This document shows, piece after piece, positions 23,784-32,370 of a DNA stretch of 59,336 bases; the first letter of the stretch is position 1, and each line of letters begins with the position of its first letter. A model generated the notes under the pieces. That model was not told the DNA's origin. It was given only the letters and a program-made list of their open reading frames with translations, and did not search any database. Source of the DNA: CAYNLG01 sp964397995 (GTDB lineage: Bacteria > Planctomycetota > Phycisphaerae > FEN-1346). The translations under genes and the position numbers were made by a program. Location: contig CAYNLG010000014.1 of the NCBI GenBank assembly GCA_964397995.1, positions 1 through 59,336 on the forward strand, read 5' to 3'.

Positions 23784-25283
23784 TCACGGGGCGCCGCCGC
23801 GCCGACGCCGACGGGCGAGCCACCCGGCCCCGGCGGCCGCCGGTACGAGCAGCAGAATCCAGCCCGAACCCAGGCAGATGGGGGCTTCCTCGGTAACCAC
23901 GAGGTCCGGGTTGGCCTTCATCACCTGGACGAGGGTTTCGGCGTGGCGCTTGGCCGCGTGGTCGCCCTCGGTCGCGTCGGCACCGGGGAGTTCGCCGGGG
24001 TCGCGGAGCCCCAGGAGCCGGAGGGACGGTTGCTCCGCCAGCGGACTGAAATCGGTGATGGGGACCGTCAGAACTTCGAGCTTCGCGAGGGCCTCGACGG
24101 CGGACAGGTCCGCGACGTGCCCGCACTGGCTGGCGTGGAGGAGGACCAGGTCCGGGTGGGTCCGGCAGATGTGGTCGAACTGGGCCTGCGTCGTCCCGGG
24201 CGGCAGCCAAAGCCACGTCAGGTGCCGCAGGGAATCCAGTGCCGCCAGGTCTCTAACCTCTTCGCATCCGGCCAGGCACAGGGCACGGAGCTCGGGCATC
24301 TCGGAGACCCGCTGGATATCCCTCAGCCTTTTGCAGCCGAGGAGGGAAAGCTCCCGGAGGGCGGGCTGGTCGCCGACGGCCGCGAGGTCGGTCATGGTGG
24401 CAGAAGCCAGCACCAGACGCTCAAGGTTCGGCATCGTCGGCAAACGGGCGGGCGCCCTCTCGAAGTCCCAGTCATCACACATGATGAAGAGGGAACGCAA
24501 CTTCTGGAGGCGGCCCAAACGCTCAAACATACCGGGCCGCTCCGCCTGCGTCGTCAGTGTCTCAAGACGCGGTTCGGCAGCCAGCCGGTCGACGTCTTCG
24601 GGCGTCAGGTCGGCCGACGCTTCGACGTAGCTCGGGTTTAGGAGCTCTAACGCCTGGGCCAAAGCCTCAGGGTCAGTTGCCCCGACGGCCACGTGGGGGT
24701 TGACCTTCGCCAGGCGCATCAGGCCCTTGCGGACCGCGGCGCGGACCGCCTCGGCTGCCGCCTCCGCTACCGCCCTGTTTGCCTCATCGTCCACCTTCCC
24801 CGGGTCGGGCAACGCCACAAGCACCGTGCGCACGGCCTTCAGGTCCGACTCTGGCGCCTCGGTCAGCCAACGGCATGCGGCCTTCTTGCAGAGTTCCACC
24901 ATCACCACCTGCCCCGCCAGCCGCATCAGGCCGTCCCGGTCGTCCCGGTCGTCCCCTTCGACGGCTGACAGGTGTGTGCCATCCGTCCGCCGGTACAGGA
25001 GCGGACCCCGTCCAGCCAGGACAAGTATGTCCCCGGGGCGTACGAGTGCAAAAGCCACCTCCGCGGTGCACTTCATGGGGGATTCGCCTCGCTCAACGAG
25101 CTCCCACCTTCCCGAGAGACCGAAAAAGGCCGCGGGGAACAAGGTCCGGACACCTTTCACCCCCTCGACGCGCACGATGCGCGGCGGGCGCCAGGCGTCC
25201 TTGTCGGCACCGGCGCCGGCGGCACAGCAACACGCAAGAAGGGCAAGTGAAACGAAGGCGACAAGCGGGCGGCGGGAAGACAT
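23784..25283 (-). CDS. Exported leucine-rich-repeat protein with C-terminal Cys-TM-Arg tail
   Basis: 499 residues with a signal peptide (hydrophobic run LVAFVSLALLACCCAAG at the start). After about 190 residues of unknown fold come degenerate leucine-rich repeats (about residues 215-430; for example MPNLERLVLASATMTDLAAV and LRELSLLGCKRLRDI). The C-terminus has a Cys, a hydrophobic helix and an Arg cluster (PICLGSG, then LLLVPAAAGAGWLA, then RRRRR). This resembles protein-sorting tails such as MYXO-CTERM. ATG 25283 is preceded by GAAGGGGG and starts the signal peptide. It lies directly before, and is probably coupled to, a CPBP protease gene. Substrate and partner are unknown. Confidence 0.75.
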   Translation of the reverse strand: MSSRRPLVAFVSLALLACCCAAGAGADKDAWRPPRIVRVEGVKGVRTLFPAAFFGLSGRWELVERGESPMKCTAEVAFALVRPGDILVLAGRGPLLYRRTDGTHLSAVEGDDRDDRDGLMRLAGQVVMVELCKKAACRWLTEAPESDLKAVRTVLVALPDPGKVDDEANRAVAEAAAEAVRAAVRKGLMRLAKVNPHVAVGATDPEALAQALELLNPSYVEASADLTPEDVDRLAAEPRLETLTTQAERPGMFERLGRLQKLRSLFIMCDDWDFERAPARLPTMPNLERLVLASATMTDLAAVGDQPALRELSLLGCKRLRDIQRVSEMPELRALCLAGCEEVRDLAALDSLRHLTWLWLPPGTTQAQFDHICRTHPDLVLLHASQCGHVADLSAVEALAKLEVLTVPITDFSPLAEQPSLRLLGLRDPGELPGADATEGDHAAKRHAETLVQVMKANPDLVVTEEAPICLGSGWILLLVPAAAGAGWLARRRRRGGAP

Positions 25284-25318
25284 CTCAGGCCCCCTTCCAT
25301 GAGAAGTCCGGTGCCGAA

Positions 25319-25347
25319 ACTCTACCGGCATCGGTCGGCGGCAGCAA
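25319..25347 (-). promoter_or_regulatory. Putative promoter TTGCTG-17-TAGAGT for the LRR/CPBP genes
   Basis: Read on minus: TTGCTG (25347-25342), 17 nt, TAGAGT (25324-25319). The leader is about 30 nt to ATG 25283. It lies back to back with the plus-strand promoter at 25372. Confidence 0.45.
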
Positions 25348-25371
25348 CGGAAATCACCGGCGCACGCACGC

Positions 25372-25400
25372 TTGCCCTGTCGCCTGCCGCGCGGTAGGGT
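25372..25400 (+). promoter_or_regulatory. Putative promoter TTGCCC-17-TAGGGT
   Basis: TTGCCC at 25372-25377, 17 nt, TAGGGT at 25395-25400; leader about 32 nt to ATG 25439. The -10 is weak (3/6), so this rests mainly on spacing and position. Confidence 0.35.
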
Positions 25401-25438
25401 GCCGCGCCGGCGGAGCGACCCGCCGAAAGGAGCCGCTC

Positions 25439-25870
25439 ATGCGCCGCACGTGCCTCGCCCTGGCCTGCCTCGCGGCCGCCGCCTCCGGCCTCGCCTGTGT
25501 CCGCACCGGCGGGCCGCACGGCAACGCCTACCTGCTCGACCGGTTCAGCTGGTACGGGGCGGACCTGGAAACGTTCATGCCCCGGGCGAAGGCCTTCGCA
25601 GAGATCGAGGACGCCGAGCCGCCCAAAGACGTCAAGCTCGTCTGGACGGCGGTGCGGCCGACGAAAGCGGACTACGAGAAGGACGTGTGGGTGCTGGCGG
25701 CCGGGCGGCCGGGCCGCCAGCCGGGCATGCACGTCTACCTGCTGCGCCTCGCCGGCGACCAGGTCAAGCAAATCGAGGACTATCCGAACGGGATCATCCC
25801 GCCGGAGGCCGCGGCCGTCTTGGCGGAGCGCGAGAACCCGTACGAATCCCCGGCCGAAGCCGCCAACTGA
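25439..25870 (+). CDS. Small exported protein of unknown function, possible lipoprotein
   Basis: 143 residues. The N-terminus is a signal peptide (MRRTCLALACLAAAASGLAC). The Cys at position 20 could be lipidated, although the -2 Leu is not ideal for a lipobox. The mature part is Asp/Tyr/Pro rich and ends in ERENPYESPAEAAN. I recognise no family. ATG 25439 follows AAAGGAG at 7 nt, and a promoter-like pair is in place. It is monocistronic, divergent from the LRR gene and convergent with the GH94 gene with a 9-bp gap. Confidence 0.75.
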   Translation: MRRTCLALACLAAAASGLACVRTGGPHGNAYLLDRFSWYGADLETFMPRAKAFAEIEDAEPPKDVKLVWTAVRPTKADYEKDVWVLAAGRPGRQPGMHVYLLRLAGDQVKQIEDYPNGIIPPEAAAVLAERENPYESPAEAAN

Positions 25871-25879
25871 CGCCCCGCC

Positions 25880-28387
25880 CTACCCCATGGTGACCTCGAC
25901 CGTGTGCCGCTCGCCCTTCGTCGCGGGCACGGGCACAAGGCTGCGGTCCAGGACCTGGCCGTCGAGCTTGATCTCGCGGACGCCCTTCTCGACGCCGTCG
26001 GGGTTGTGGATGAGGATCTCGTACTCGGCGCCGCGCCAGCGGCGGAGGACCCGGCCCTTTTTCCACTCGGTCGGGAAGCACGGGTCGATCCGCAGGCCGT
26101 CCAGGTCCGGCTGAATCCCCATGAAGCCCTCCAGGACCACATGCCAGTTCCACATGGCGGCGCCGGTGGCCCAGGAGTGGGACCCCTCGCCGTAGCATTG
26201 GCTCATGGGGGCGTAGGTGTACTGGCGCTGGACATAGGGTTCGACCTTGTAAAGGTCGGGGTCCTCGGCGGCCAGGGTGGTCGGCAGGTTGCTCTTGAGG
26301 AGCCCCCACGCGATGTCGCCGCGCCCGCAATAGGTCTCGGCCATGAGCCGCCACATCAGGTTGTGCGAGAAGACGGCCCCGTTCTCCTTGGTGCCGGGGG
26401 CGAAGCGGCTGATGACGCCGTAGTGCGGGTCCGGCTCGGTGAAGGCGGGCCAGAAGGTGAGGCTGCCCTTCGAGACGGTCAGGTACCGGTCCATGGACTG
26501 GAGGCTGGTCCGGGTGCGCTCCTCATCGGCGATGCCGCCCAGGATGGACCAGGACTGCGGGTTGGCCCAGATTTTGCCTTCCTCAGCCCGGCTGGAGCCG
26601 AGGACGGTGCCGTCGTCCGCCGTGCCGCGCGTGTACCACTTGCCGTCCCAGGCATGGCGGTTCATGGCCTCGACGAGGCCGTCGTAGCGCTGCTGGAGCC
26701 AGTCGGCGTCCTTCGTCTGTCCGTGGCGGCGGGCGATGGGAATGAACATGCGGAGGATGGCGCAGGCCCAGCCGGGGAGCATGTGCGACTCGCCCTTCAG
26801 GCCGTGGCCGGCCTGGTCGAGGGCGTCGTTCCAGTCGGCCGAGAGCATCAGCGGCAGGCCGCGCTCCGACACCTGGCTGAACAGCCGCCGCCACCCCTTC
26901 ATGCAGTGCTCGTACAGCGACCCCGTCTTGCCGCCGGACTCGTAGTACGGGACGGGCTCGTCCAGGATGCCGACGTCGCCGGTCTCGCGGACGTACTTCG
27001 AGACGATGAACATGAGGTTGACGGGGTCGTCGCTGTGGTTGGTGAAGTCCCCGGCCTGGGTGGTCTGGCTGGAGGAGTGGACGACGCGGCCATCCTCGTA
27101 CATCCACACGGCGAGCCGCGTGAGGATGTAGTGGCGGACGTGGTCAGGGTCGCTCGGGAGATGGGCAATCAGGTCCTGGCACTCGTCGCGGGTGCCGTAA
27201 CCGTAGATGCCCATATAGCAGTAGCCCACGTTCCGCGACCACCACGCGAGGTTCCCGGCCTGGTACCGGAGCCAGACGTTGCACCAGCGGTTGAGGTCAG
27301 CGTCCGGGGTCTCGATGACGGGCGACCCGAGCACCTCGTCCCACCAGGCAACGCGGGCCTTGAGGGCGGCCCGGGCCTTCGCGACCGTCAGGTACTTATC
27401 GGTGAGGGCGGCGGCGTCGGCGGCGTCGCGCGGCACGGCCCCCAGGAGCATGACGAAGGTCTGCTTCTGGCCCGGCTTCAGCGTCAGCTTGTGCTGCATC
27501 GCGCCGCAGGCGTCGCGGCCCTCGACCTCGTCCCAGCCGTCCAGGTCGCCGCCGTCCGCCACCGCCGCCGGGTCGGCCATGTCACGGTAGCGGCCGACGA
27601 AGGCGTAGCGGTCGGTCTCGCAGCCGGCGGGCTTGCGGCTGGAGGCGAAGACGGCCTGGACGTCCAGCGGGATGTTGTTGCCCTCGGCGCCGACGCTCTG
27701 CCAGGCTTGGTCGTACTTCACCCACTGGGTGCTGGTGGCGTAGATGACGTCCTTGGCGACGCGGGTCCGGTTGAACAGGATGTAGAACTCGCGCCAGGTG
27801 GCCTCTTCCTTGTAGTTGCCGAGGCCGAACTCGACGTACTCGAACAGCGACAGGCGCCGCGTGCGCTTCGTCGCGTTCTCGACCGTCACGAGCCAGAGCT
27901 CGCACGAGTCCTCGACGGGGACGAAGTACGTGACCTCGGTCGCGATGCCCTCGTGCTCGGAGGCGACGGTCGTGTAGCCGAGACCGTGGCGGCATTCCCA
28001 GGCGTCGAGCGGACGCGTCGGCGGATAGCCGTTCGCGCACCACCACACGCGGGACGTGTCGTCGCGGACGTAGACGAACCGGCCGACGGTCTCGCGCGGG
28101 ACGCCGTCGACGTGCCACCGCGTGATCCGCCGCAGCTTCGGGTCCTCGTAAAAGCTGTACCCGCCGCCCAAGTGCGAGCACAGGGCGCCCCACGTGCCGT
28201 TGGAGAGGACGTTCATCCAGGGGCGCGGCAGGTTGGGATCGGTGACGATGAAGGAGCGGCCGTCCTCGGCAAAGCGGCCGTACCGGCCGAACGTGTCGGG
28301 CCGGGCCGGCCACGCCGGGACCTTGCCGGCCGTGGCGGCCGAGGTGCGGAGCTCGTGTGCGCGCTGCGTCTTCTTCCTGCGGGCCAT
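25880..28387 (-). CDS. GH94-type glycoside phosphorylase (cellobiose/chitobiose phosphorylase-like)
   Basis: 835-residue cytoplasmic enzyme of the GH94 type, which splits beta-glucosidic disaccharides with phosphate. The N-terminal beta-sandwich has NGTWGALCSHLGGGYSF and the (alpha/alpha)6 catalytic barrel contains SADWNDAL, whose Asp (in the DWND around residues 518-521) is the general acid in this family. The end of the barrel shows GEGSHSWATGAAMWNW. There is no signal peptide. ATG 28387 follows AAGGGGAG, and a good promoter lies upstream. Its substrate (cellobiose, chitobiose, laminaribiose or other) cannot be told. Inference: it may serve the sugar-degrading genes at 50-55 kb. Confidence 0.88.
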   Translation of the reverse strand: MARRKKTQRAHELRTSAATAGKVPAWPARPDTFGRYGRFAEDGRSFIVTDPNLPRPWMNVLSNGTWGALCSHLGGGYSFYEDPKLRRITRWHVDGVPRETVGRFVYVRDDTSRVWWCANGYPPTRPLDAWECRHGLGYTTVASEHEGIATEVTYFVPVEDSCELWLVTVENATKRTRRLSLFEYVEFGLGNYKEEATWREFYILFNRTRVAKDVIYATSTQWVKYDQAWQSVGAEGNNIPLDVQAVFASSRKPAGCETDRYAFVGRYRDMADPAAVADGGDLDGWDEVEGRDACGAMQHKLTLKPGQKQTFVMLLGAVPRDAADAAALTDKYLTVAKARAALKARVAWWDEVLGSPVIETPDADLNRWCNVWLRYQAGNLAWWSRNVGYCYMGIYGYGTRDECQDLIAHLPSDPDHVRHYILTRLAVWMYEDGRVVHSSSQTTQAGDFTNHSDDPVNLMFIVSKYVRETGDVGILDEPVPYYESGGKTGSLYEHCMKGWRRLFSQVSERGLPLMLSADWNDALDQAGHGLKGESHMLPGWACAILRMFIPIARRHGQTKDADWLQQRYDGLVEAMNRHAWDGKWYTRGTADDGTVLGSSRAEEGKIWANPQSWSILGGIADEERTRTSLQSMDRYLTVSKGSLTFWPAFTEPDPHYGVISRFAPGTKENGAVFSHNLMWRLMAETYCGRGDIAWGLLKSNLPTTLAAEDPDLYKVEPYVQRQYTYAPMSQCYGEGSHSWATGAAMWNWHVVLEGFMGIQPDLDGLRIDPCFPTEWKKGRVLRRWRGAEYEILIHNPDGVEKGVREIKLDGQVLDRSLVPVPATKGERHTVEVTMG

Positions 28388-28467
28388 GGACTCCCCTTGC
28401 GGCTGTGGTCGGTCGCGACACCCCATCCCCACTCCCGCGCCGCGTGCCGCCCCGGCGCGGAAGCGGC

Positions 28468-28496
28468 ATTGTAATGCGGGGCAACGCGGGGGGCAA
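28468..28496 (-). promoter_or_regulatory. Putative promoter TTGCCC-17-TACAAT for the GH94 gene
   Basis: Read on minus: TTGCCC (28496-28491), 17 nt, TACAAT (28473-28468; 5/6 of consensus). Leader about 75 nt to ATG 28387. Confidence 0.55.
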
Positions 28497-28560
28497 GCGG
28501 CTCGCGGACCGGTTCCGGCGCACCGTCCGGGCCCGAGGCGGGCTCAACCCGACGTATCTG

Positions 28561-28589
28561 TCGCGGCCCCGAGGCATCTCTGCTAGAAT
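28561..28589 (+). promoter_or_regulatory. Putative promoter TCGCGG-17-TAGAAT for the haem operon
   Basis: TAGAAT (5/6) at 28584-28589, preceded at 17 nt by TCGCGG, one base from the TTGCGG -35 seen elsewhere in this window. The start of transcription would be near 28596, about 45 nt before ATG 28641. Confidence 0.4.
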
Positions 28590-28640
28590 GCCCGGGCCCC
28601 GCGCCGCGGCATGACGCCCCGGCGGGGGCGGAGACCGGCC

Positions 28641-29453
28641 ATGGACCGACCCCTGGCGGTGCTGCTCGGTGCCCTGAACGCCCTGGTGCCGCTCGTGTAC
28701 CTGGGGCTGGCCGCGGGGTACGCCGTCACGTTCTTTCTGCGGCGGCGGACCGTGGGGCGAAGTCCGGAGCTGCTGCTCGTGCTCCTTGCCCACGGCCTGC
28801 TGGTGGGCCTTCGGGGCTGGGCGTGGGGGCGGGTGCCGCTCGCGACGAGCGCCGAGGTGGCCTCCGGCCTGGCCCTGGCCATGACGGCCGTCTATGCGGG
28901 GCTGGAGGCCCTGACACGCGACCGGCGGACGGGCCTGTTCGTGCTGGGGGCCGCGTTCCTGCTGCAGTACACCTCGTCGCTGGCCCTGGCGGGCGCGGCG
29001 GCGGCCGACACCGGCGCCGCCGAACAGGGCTGGGGCCAGGTCCACGTGCTGCCGGCGTTGCTGGCGTACGTGGCAGCGGGGTTCGCGGGCCTGTATGGGA
29101 CGCTGTACCTGGGGATGCGCCGGGAGCTGCGCGGCCACCGGTTCGGGATGCTCTTCGACCGCCTGCCGCCGCTGGAACCGTTGGGGCGGCTGACGCGGCA
29201 CGCCATGGTCACGGGGTTCGTCTTGCTGACGGTGACGATCGCCGCCGGGCCGCTGCTCACGGGACAGGCGGCCGCGATGAGCCCGAAGCTGCTCGTGAAG
29301 ATCGTCGTCGGATCAGCGGCCTGGCTGGTTTACGCGGCGGCGCTGGCGGGACGGTGGCTGGGCCGGTGGCGGACCGCGCGGCTGGCGAAGCTGGCGGTCG
29401 CGGGGCTCGTGCTGATGCTCGTGGTGCTGGTGGCGAGCGGCGTACTGCCGTAA
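28641..29453 (+). CDS. HemX/CcsA-like membrane protein
   Basis: 270-residue polytopic membrane protein (about eight hydrophobic helices) of the CcsA/HemX type. It contains the CcsA-like features GWGQVHVLPALLAYVAAG and an HAMVTGF segment with conserved His. It precedes hemA by 14 bp; in Bacillus, HemX next to HemA lowers the amount of HemA. A cytochrome-c maturation role is the alternative, but no ResB partner is present here. ATG 28641 was chosen over the in-frame 28611 because GGAG precedes it at 8 nt and the first helix starts there. Confidence 0.75.
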   Translation: MDRPLAVLLGALNALVPLVYLGLAAGYAVTFFLRRRTVGRSPELLLVLLAHGLLVGLRGWAWGRVPLATSAEVASGLALAMTAVYAGLEALTRDRRTGLFVLGAAFLLQYTSSLALAGAAAADTGAAEQGWGQVHVLPALLAYVAAGFAGLYGTLYLGMRRELRGHRFGMLFDRLPPLEPLGRLTRHAMVTGFVLLTVTIAAGPLLTGQAAAMSPKLLVKIVVGSAAWLVYAAALAGRWLGRWRTARLAKLAVAGLVLMLVVLVASGVLP

Positions 29454-29467
29454 GGGGACGGGGCCGG

Positions 29468-30847
29468 ATGCTTCGAAAGCTCAGCGTCATCGGCGTCAGC
29501 CACCGAACCGCGCCGGTGGCCGTGCGCGAACGCGTCGCCGTCCCGGGCGAGCTCACGGGGCGCGTCCTGCGCGCCCTCAGGGCTGGCCGCGCCGTCGAAG
29601 AGGCCGTCGTCCTCGATACCTGCAACCGGACCGAACTCTACGCGGTCGCCCCCGCCGAAGCGGACCTCCCCGGACTGTTCCTGGCGGCCGTCGGGCAGGC
29701 GAAGGACGCCCCGCCGCCAGAGCTGGACCCGGCCGTGGTCTACCGCCACGACGGGTCGGCGGCCGTGCGGCATCTGCTGCGCGTGGCGGCGTCGCTCGAC
29801 TCGCAGATCGTCGGCGAGAACGAGATCCTCGGCCAGGTCAAGCGGGCCTTCCGCCTGGCGGTCGAGGCCCGGACGACGCGGCTCCTGACGAACCGGCTCT
29901 TCCATGCCGCGTTCCGGGCCGGCAAACGCGTCCGCACGGAGACCGACCTCGGGCGAGGGGCGTCCAGCGTGGCGCGGGCGGCGGTCGACCTGGCCGGCCA
30001 GGTCTTCGGCAGCCTTGCGGAGCGAACGGTCCTCCTGGTCGGGGCGGGCGAGGCGGCGGCAGACGCGGCCCGGACGCTCCTGGCCGCCGAAGCGACGCGG
30101 CTGCTGGTGACGAACCGCACCCCGGAGCGGGCCGAGGCCCTCGTGGCCTCGGTGCTCGCGCCTCGCGGCGAGGCATGCGCGCCGGAGGAGGCCAAGACGC
30201 CCGCTGTGCCGGAGGGGGTGACCGCGACGGTGCGGCCATACGACGCGCTGGCCGAGGCGGCGGCCGAGGCCGACCTCGTTTGCTGCTCGACGGGCGCCGA
30301 GGCCCCGGTGCTGACGAAGGCCGCCCTGGCGGCGGCGCTCGGCCGGTCGGACCGCTCCCTCGTGGTGCTGGACCTTGCGGTGCCCCGCGATGTCGAACCG
30401 GCGGCCTCCGAACTGCCCAACGTGTTCCTTTACACGCTGGACGATCTCGACCGGCTTGTCGAACGAAACCTGGAAGCCCGCCGGGCGGAGGTGCCGCGCG
30501 CCGAGGCCATCGTCGAGGACGAGGCGGCGGCCCTGGCGCGGTGGACGGCCTCGCGCGGGGCGGTGCCGACGGTGCGCGAGCTGCTGGCGCACGTCGAGCG
30601 GCTGCGGGCGGACGAGGTGCGGCAGCATGCCCGCGAGTTCGCCGACGCCGACCGCGAGCACCTCGACGCGTTCACACAGCACCTCGTGAAGCGGCTGCTG
30701 CACAAGCCGCTGGCGTTTCTGCGCGGCGCCGACGAGGAAGCCGCCCTCAGCCGCGCCATGGAGCGAGCCGACGCCATCCGCCGCATCTTCGACCTCGACG
30801 CCCGACAGCCCGACGGGCCGGACCCCGGCGAGGAGGACGATGCGTGA
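29468..30847 (+). CDS. hemA: Glutamyl-tRNA reductase
   Basis: First enzyme of the C5 tetrapyrrole route, converting glutamyl-tRNA to glutamate-1-semialdehyde with NADPH. 459 residues. Motifs: SHRTAPVAVRERV near the start, catalytic Cys52 in LDTCNRTELYAV, and VGENEILGQVKRAF. A Rossmann GAGEAAADAA segment follows, and a helical dimerisation domain closes the protein. It is second in the haem operon. Its stop overlaps the next start as GTGA. Confidence 0.96.
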   Translation: MLRKLSVIGVSHRTAPVAVRERVAVPGELTGRVLRALRAGRAVEEAVVLDTCNRTELYAVAPAEADLPGLFLAAVGQAKDAPPPELDPAVVYRHDGSAAVRHLLRVAASLDSQIVGENEILGQVKRAFRLAVEARTTRLLTNRLFHAAFRAGKRVRTETDLGRGASSVARAAVDLAGQVFGSLAERTVLLVGAGEAAADAARTLLAAEATRLLVTNRTPERAEALVASVLAPRGEACAPEEAKTPAVPEGVTATVRPYDALAEAAAEADLVCCSTGAEAPVLTKAALAAALGRSDRSLVVLDLAVPRDVEPAASELPNVFLYTLDDLDRLVERNLEARRAEVPRAEAIVEDEAAALARWTASRGAVPTVRELLAHVERLRADEVRQHAREFADADREHLDAFTQHLVKRLLHKPLAFLRGADEEAALSRAMERADAIRRIFDLDARQPDGPDPGEEDDA

Positions 30848-32370
30848 ACGGAACCGTGATCCTCGTGGGCGGCGGGCCGGGCGACCCGGGGCTCCTGACG
30901 CTCCGCGGGCGCGACGCCCTCGCCCGGGCGGACGTGGTCGTCTATGACGCGCTCATCGCCCCGCGGCTCCTGGACCATGCCCCGCCGGAGGCGCAGCGCC
31001 TGTACGTCGGCAAGCGGGCCGGCCGGTACAGCCTCGGCCAGGACGCCATCAACGCCCTGCTCATCGAGAAGGCCCGTGAGGGCAAAGCCGTCGTGCGCCT
31101 GAAGGGAGGCGACCCGTTCGTCTTCGGGCGCGGCGGGGAGGAGGCCCGGGCCCTCGCCGAGGCCGGGGTGCCCTTCGAGGTGGTGCCGGGCGTGACGGCA
31201 GGCCTGGCGGCGGCGGCGTGCGCGGGCATCCCGGCAACGGACCGGTCCTGCGCCTCGGCCGTCACGCTCGTGACGGGGCACGAGGCCGACGACCGCGAGG
31301 ACTCCGCTCTCGACTGGGGGGCCCTCGTCCGTACGGGCGGCACGCTCATCTTCTACATGGGCGTCGGGACGTTGCCGGCGATTGCGCGGTACTTGGTGGA
31401 GCACGGCCTCGCCCCGGAGACGCCGGCCGCGGCCATCCAGGAGGGGACGACGCCGCGCCAGCGGACGGTCACGGGACCGCTCCAGGGCCTGCCGGCACTC
31501 GTCGAGGAAGCGGGCCTCGCGCCGCCGGCGGTTATCGTGGTCGGCCCGGCGGCGGGGCTGCGGAGCGAGATCGCGTGGATGGAGCGCCGGCCGCTCTTCG
31601 GCCGCCGCATCGTGGTCACCCGGCCGCGCGGGCAGGCCGACGCGTTTGCGGCGCGGCTGGAGGGCCTCGGGGCGGAGGTAGTGCTGGCGCCGACGATTCG
31701 CATCGAGCCGGCCGCCGACGGCGATGCGCTGGCCGAGGCTGCCGCCGACGCCCGAGACCGGTTCGATTGGATCATCATCACAAGCGTCAACGGCGCGGCG
31801 GCACTGCTCGACGCCCTGGCCGACCAGGGGCGCGACGTCCGGGCCTTGGCGGGGGTGCGGGTGGCCGCCATCGGGCCGGCGACGGCGGAGGCGCTGTCGC
31901 GGCGGGGGCTGCGACCGGATCTGGTGCCGTCGGAGTATACGGGCGAGGCCGTGGCCCGGACGCTCGCCCAGCTCGTGGACCTGGAGGGGATGCGGGTTCT
32001 CTTGCCGCGCGCGGATATCGCGCCCCCGCTGCTCGCGGAGATGCTGGAGGGGGCGGGCGCGCGCGTCACCCAGGTCACGGCCTACCGGACACTGCCCGAC
32101 GGGGAGCTCCTGCCGACGGTGGCGGAACGGTTGGCGGCCGGGACGCTGGACTGGCTCACGTTCACAAGCGCCTCAACGGTCGAGAACTTCCTGAAGGGCG
32201 TCGGGCCGGGGGAGGTGCGGGCATCGGGCGTCCGAATCGCGAGCATCGGGCCGTCGACATCGGCGGCGCTCAGGGCGGCGGGCCTGAAGCCGGCCGTCGA
32301 GGCCGACCCCCACACGATCGACGGGCTTGTCGCGGTGCTCGTGGCCGCGAACAATGACGGGCGCTCATGA
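30844..32370 (+). CDS. cobA/hemD: Uroporphyrinogen-III C-methyltransferase / uroporphyrinogen-III synthase fusion
   Basis: 508-residue bifunctional enzyme. Residues 1-245 are the SAM-dependent methyltransferase that makes precorrin-2 (VGGGPGDPGLLTLRG, VVRLKGGDPFVFGRGGEE, VPGVTAGLAAA). Residues about 250-508 are HemD, which closes uroporphyrinogen III (FGRRIVVTRPRGQADAF, TSVNGAAALLDAL, FTSASTVENFL). Such fusions are common in anaerobes. The GTG start overlaps the hemA stop by 4 bp and its own stop overlaps ahbC by 4 bp. It channels hydroxymethylbilane toward precorrin-2 and siroheme, which agrees with the downstream ahb genes. No precorrin-2 dehydrogenase/ferrochelatase domain is fused or nearby. 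Confidence 0.93.
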   Translation: MNGTVILVGGGPGDPGLLTLRGRDALARADVVVYDALIAPRLLDHAPPEAQRLYVGKRAGRYSLGQDAINALLIEKAREGKAVVRLKGGDPFVFGRGGEEARALAEAGVPFEVVPGVTAGLAAAACAGIPATDRSCASAVTLVTGHEADDREDSALDWGALVRTGGTLIFYMGVGTLPAIARYLVEHGLAPETPAAAIQEGTTPRQRTVTGPLQGLPALVEEAGLAPPAVIVVGPAAGLRSEIAWMERRPLFGRRIVVTRPRGQADAFAARLEGLGAEVVLAPTIRIEPAADGDALAEAAADARDRFDWIIITSVNGAAALLDALADQGRDVRALAGVRVAAIGPATAEALSRRGLRPDLVPSEYTGEAVARTLAQLVDLEGMRVLLPRADIAPPLLAEMLEGAGARVTQVTAYRTLPDGELLPTVAERLAAGTLDWLTFTSASTVENFLKGVGPGEVRASGVRIASIGPSTSAALRAAGLKPAVEADPHTIDGLVAVLVAANNDGRS

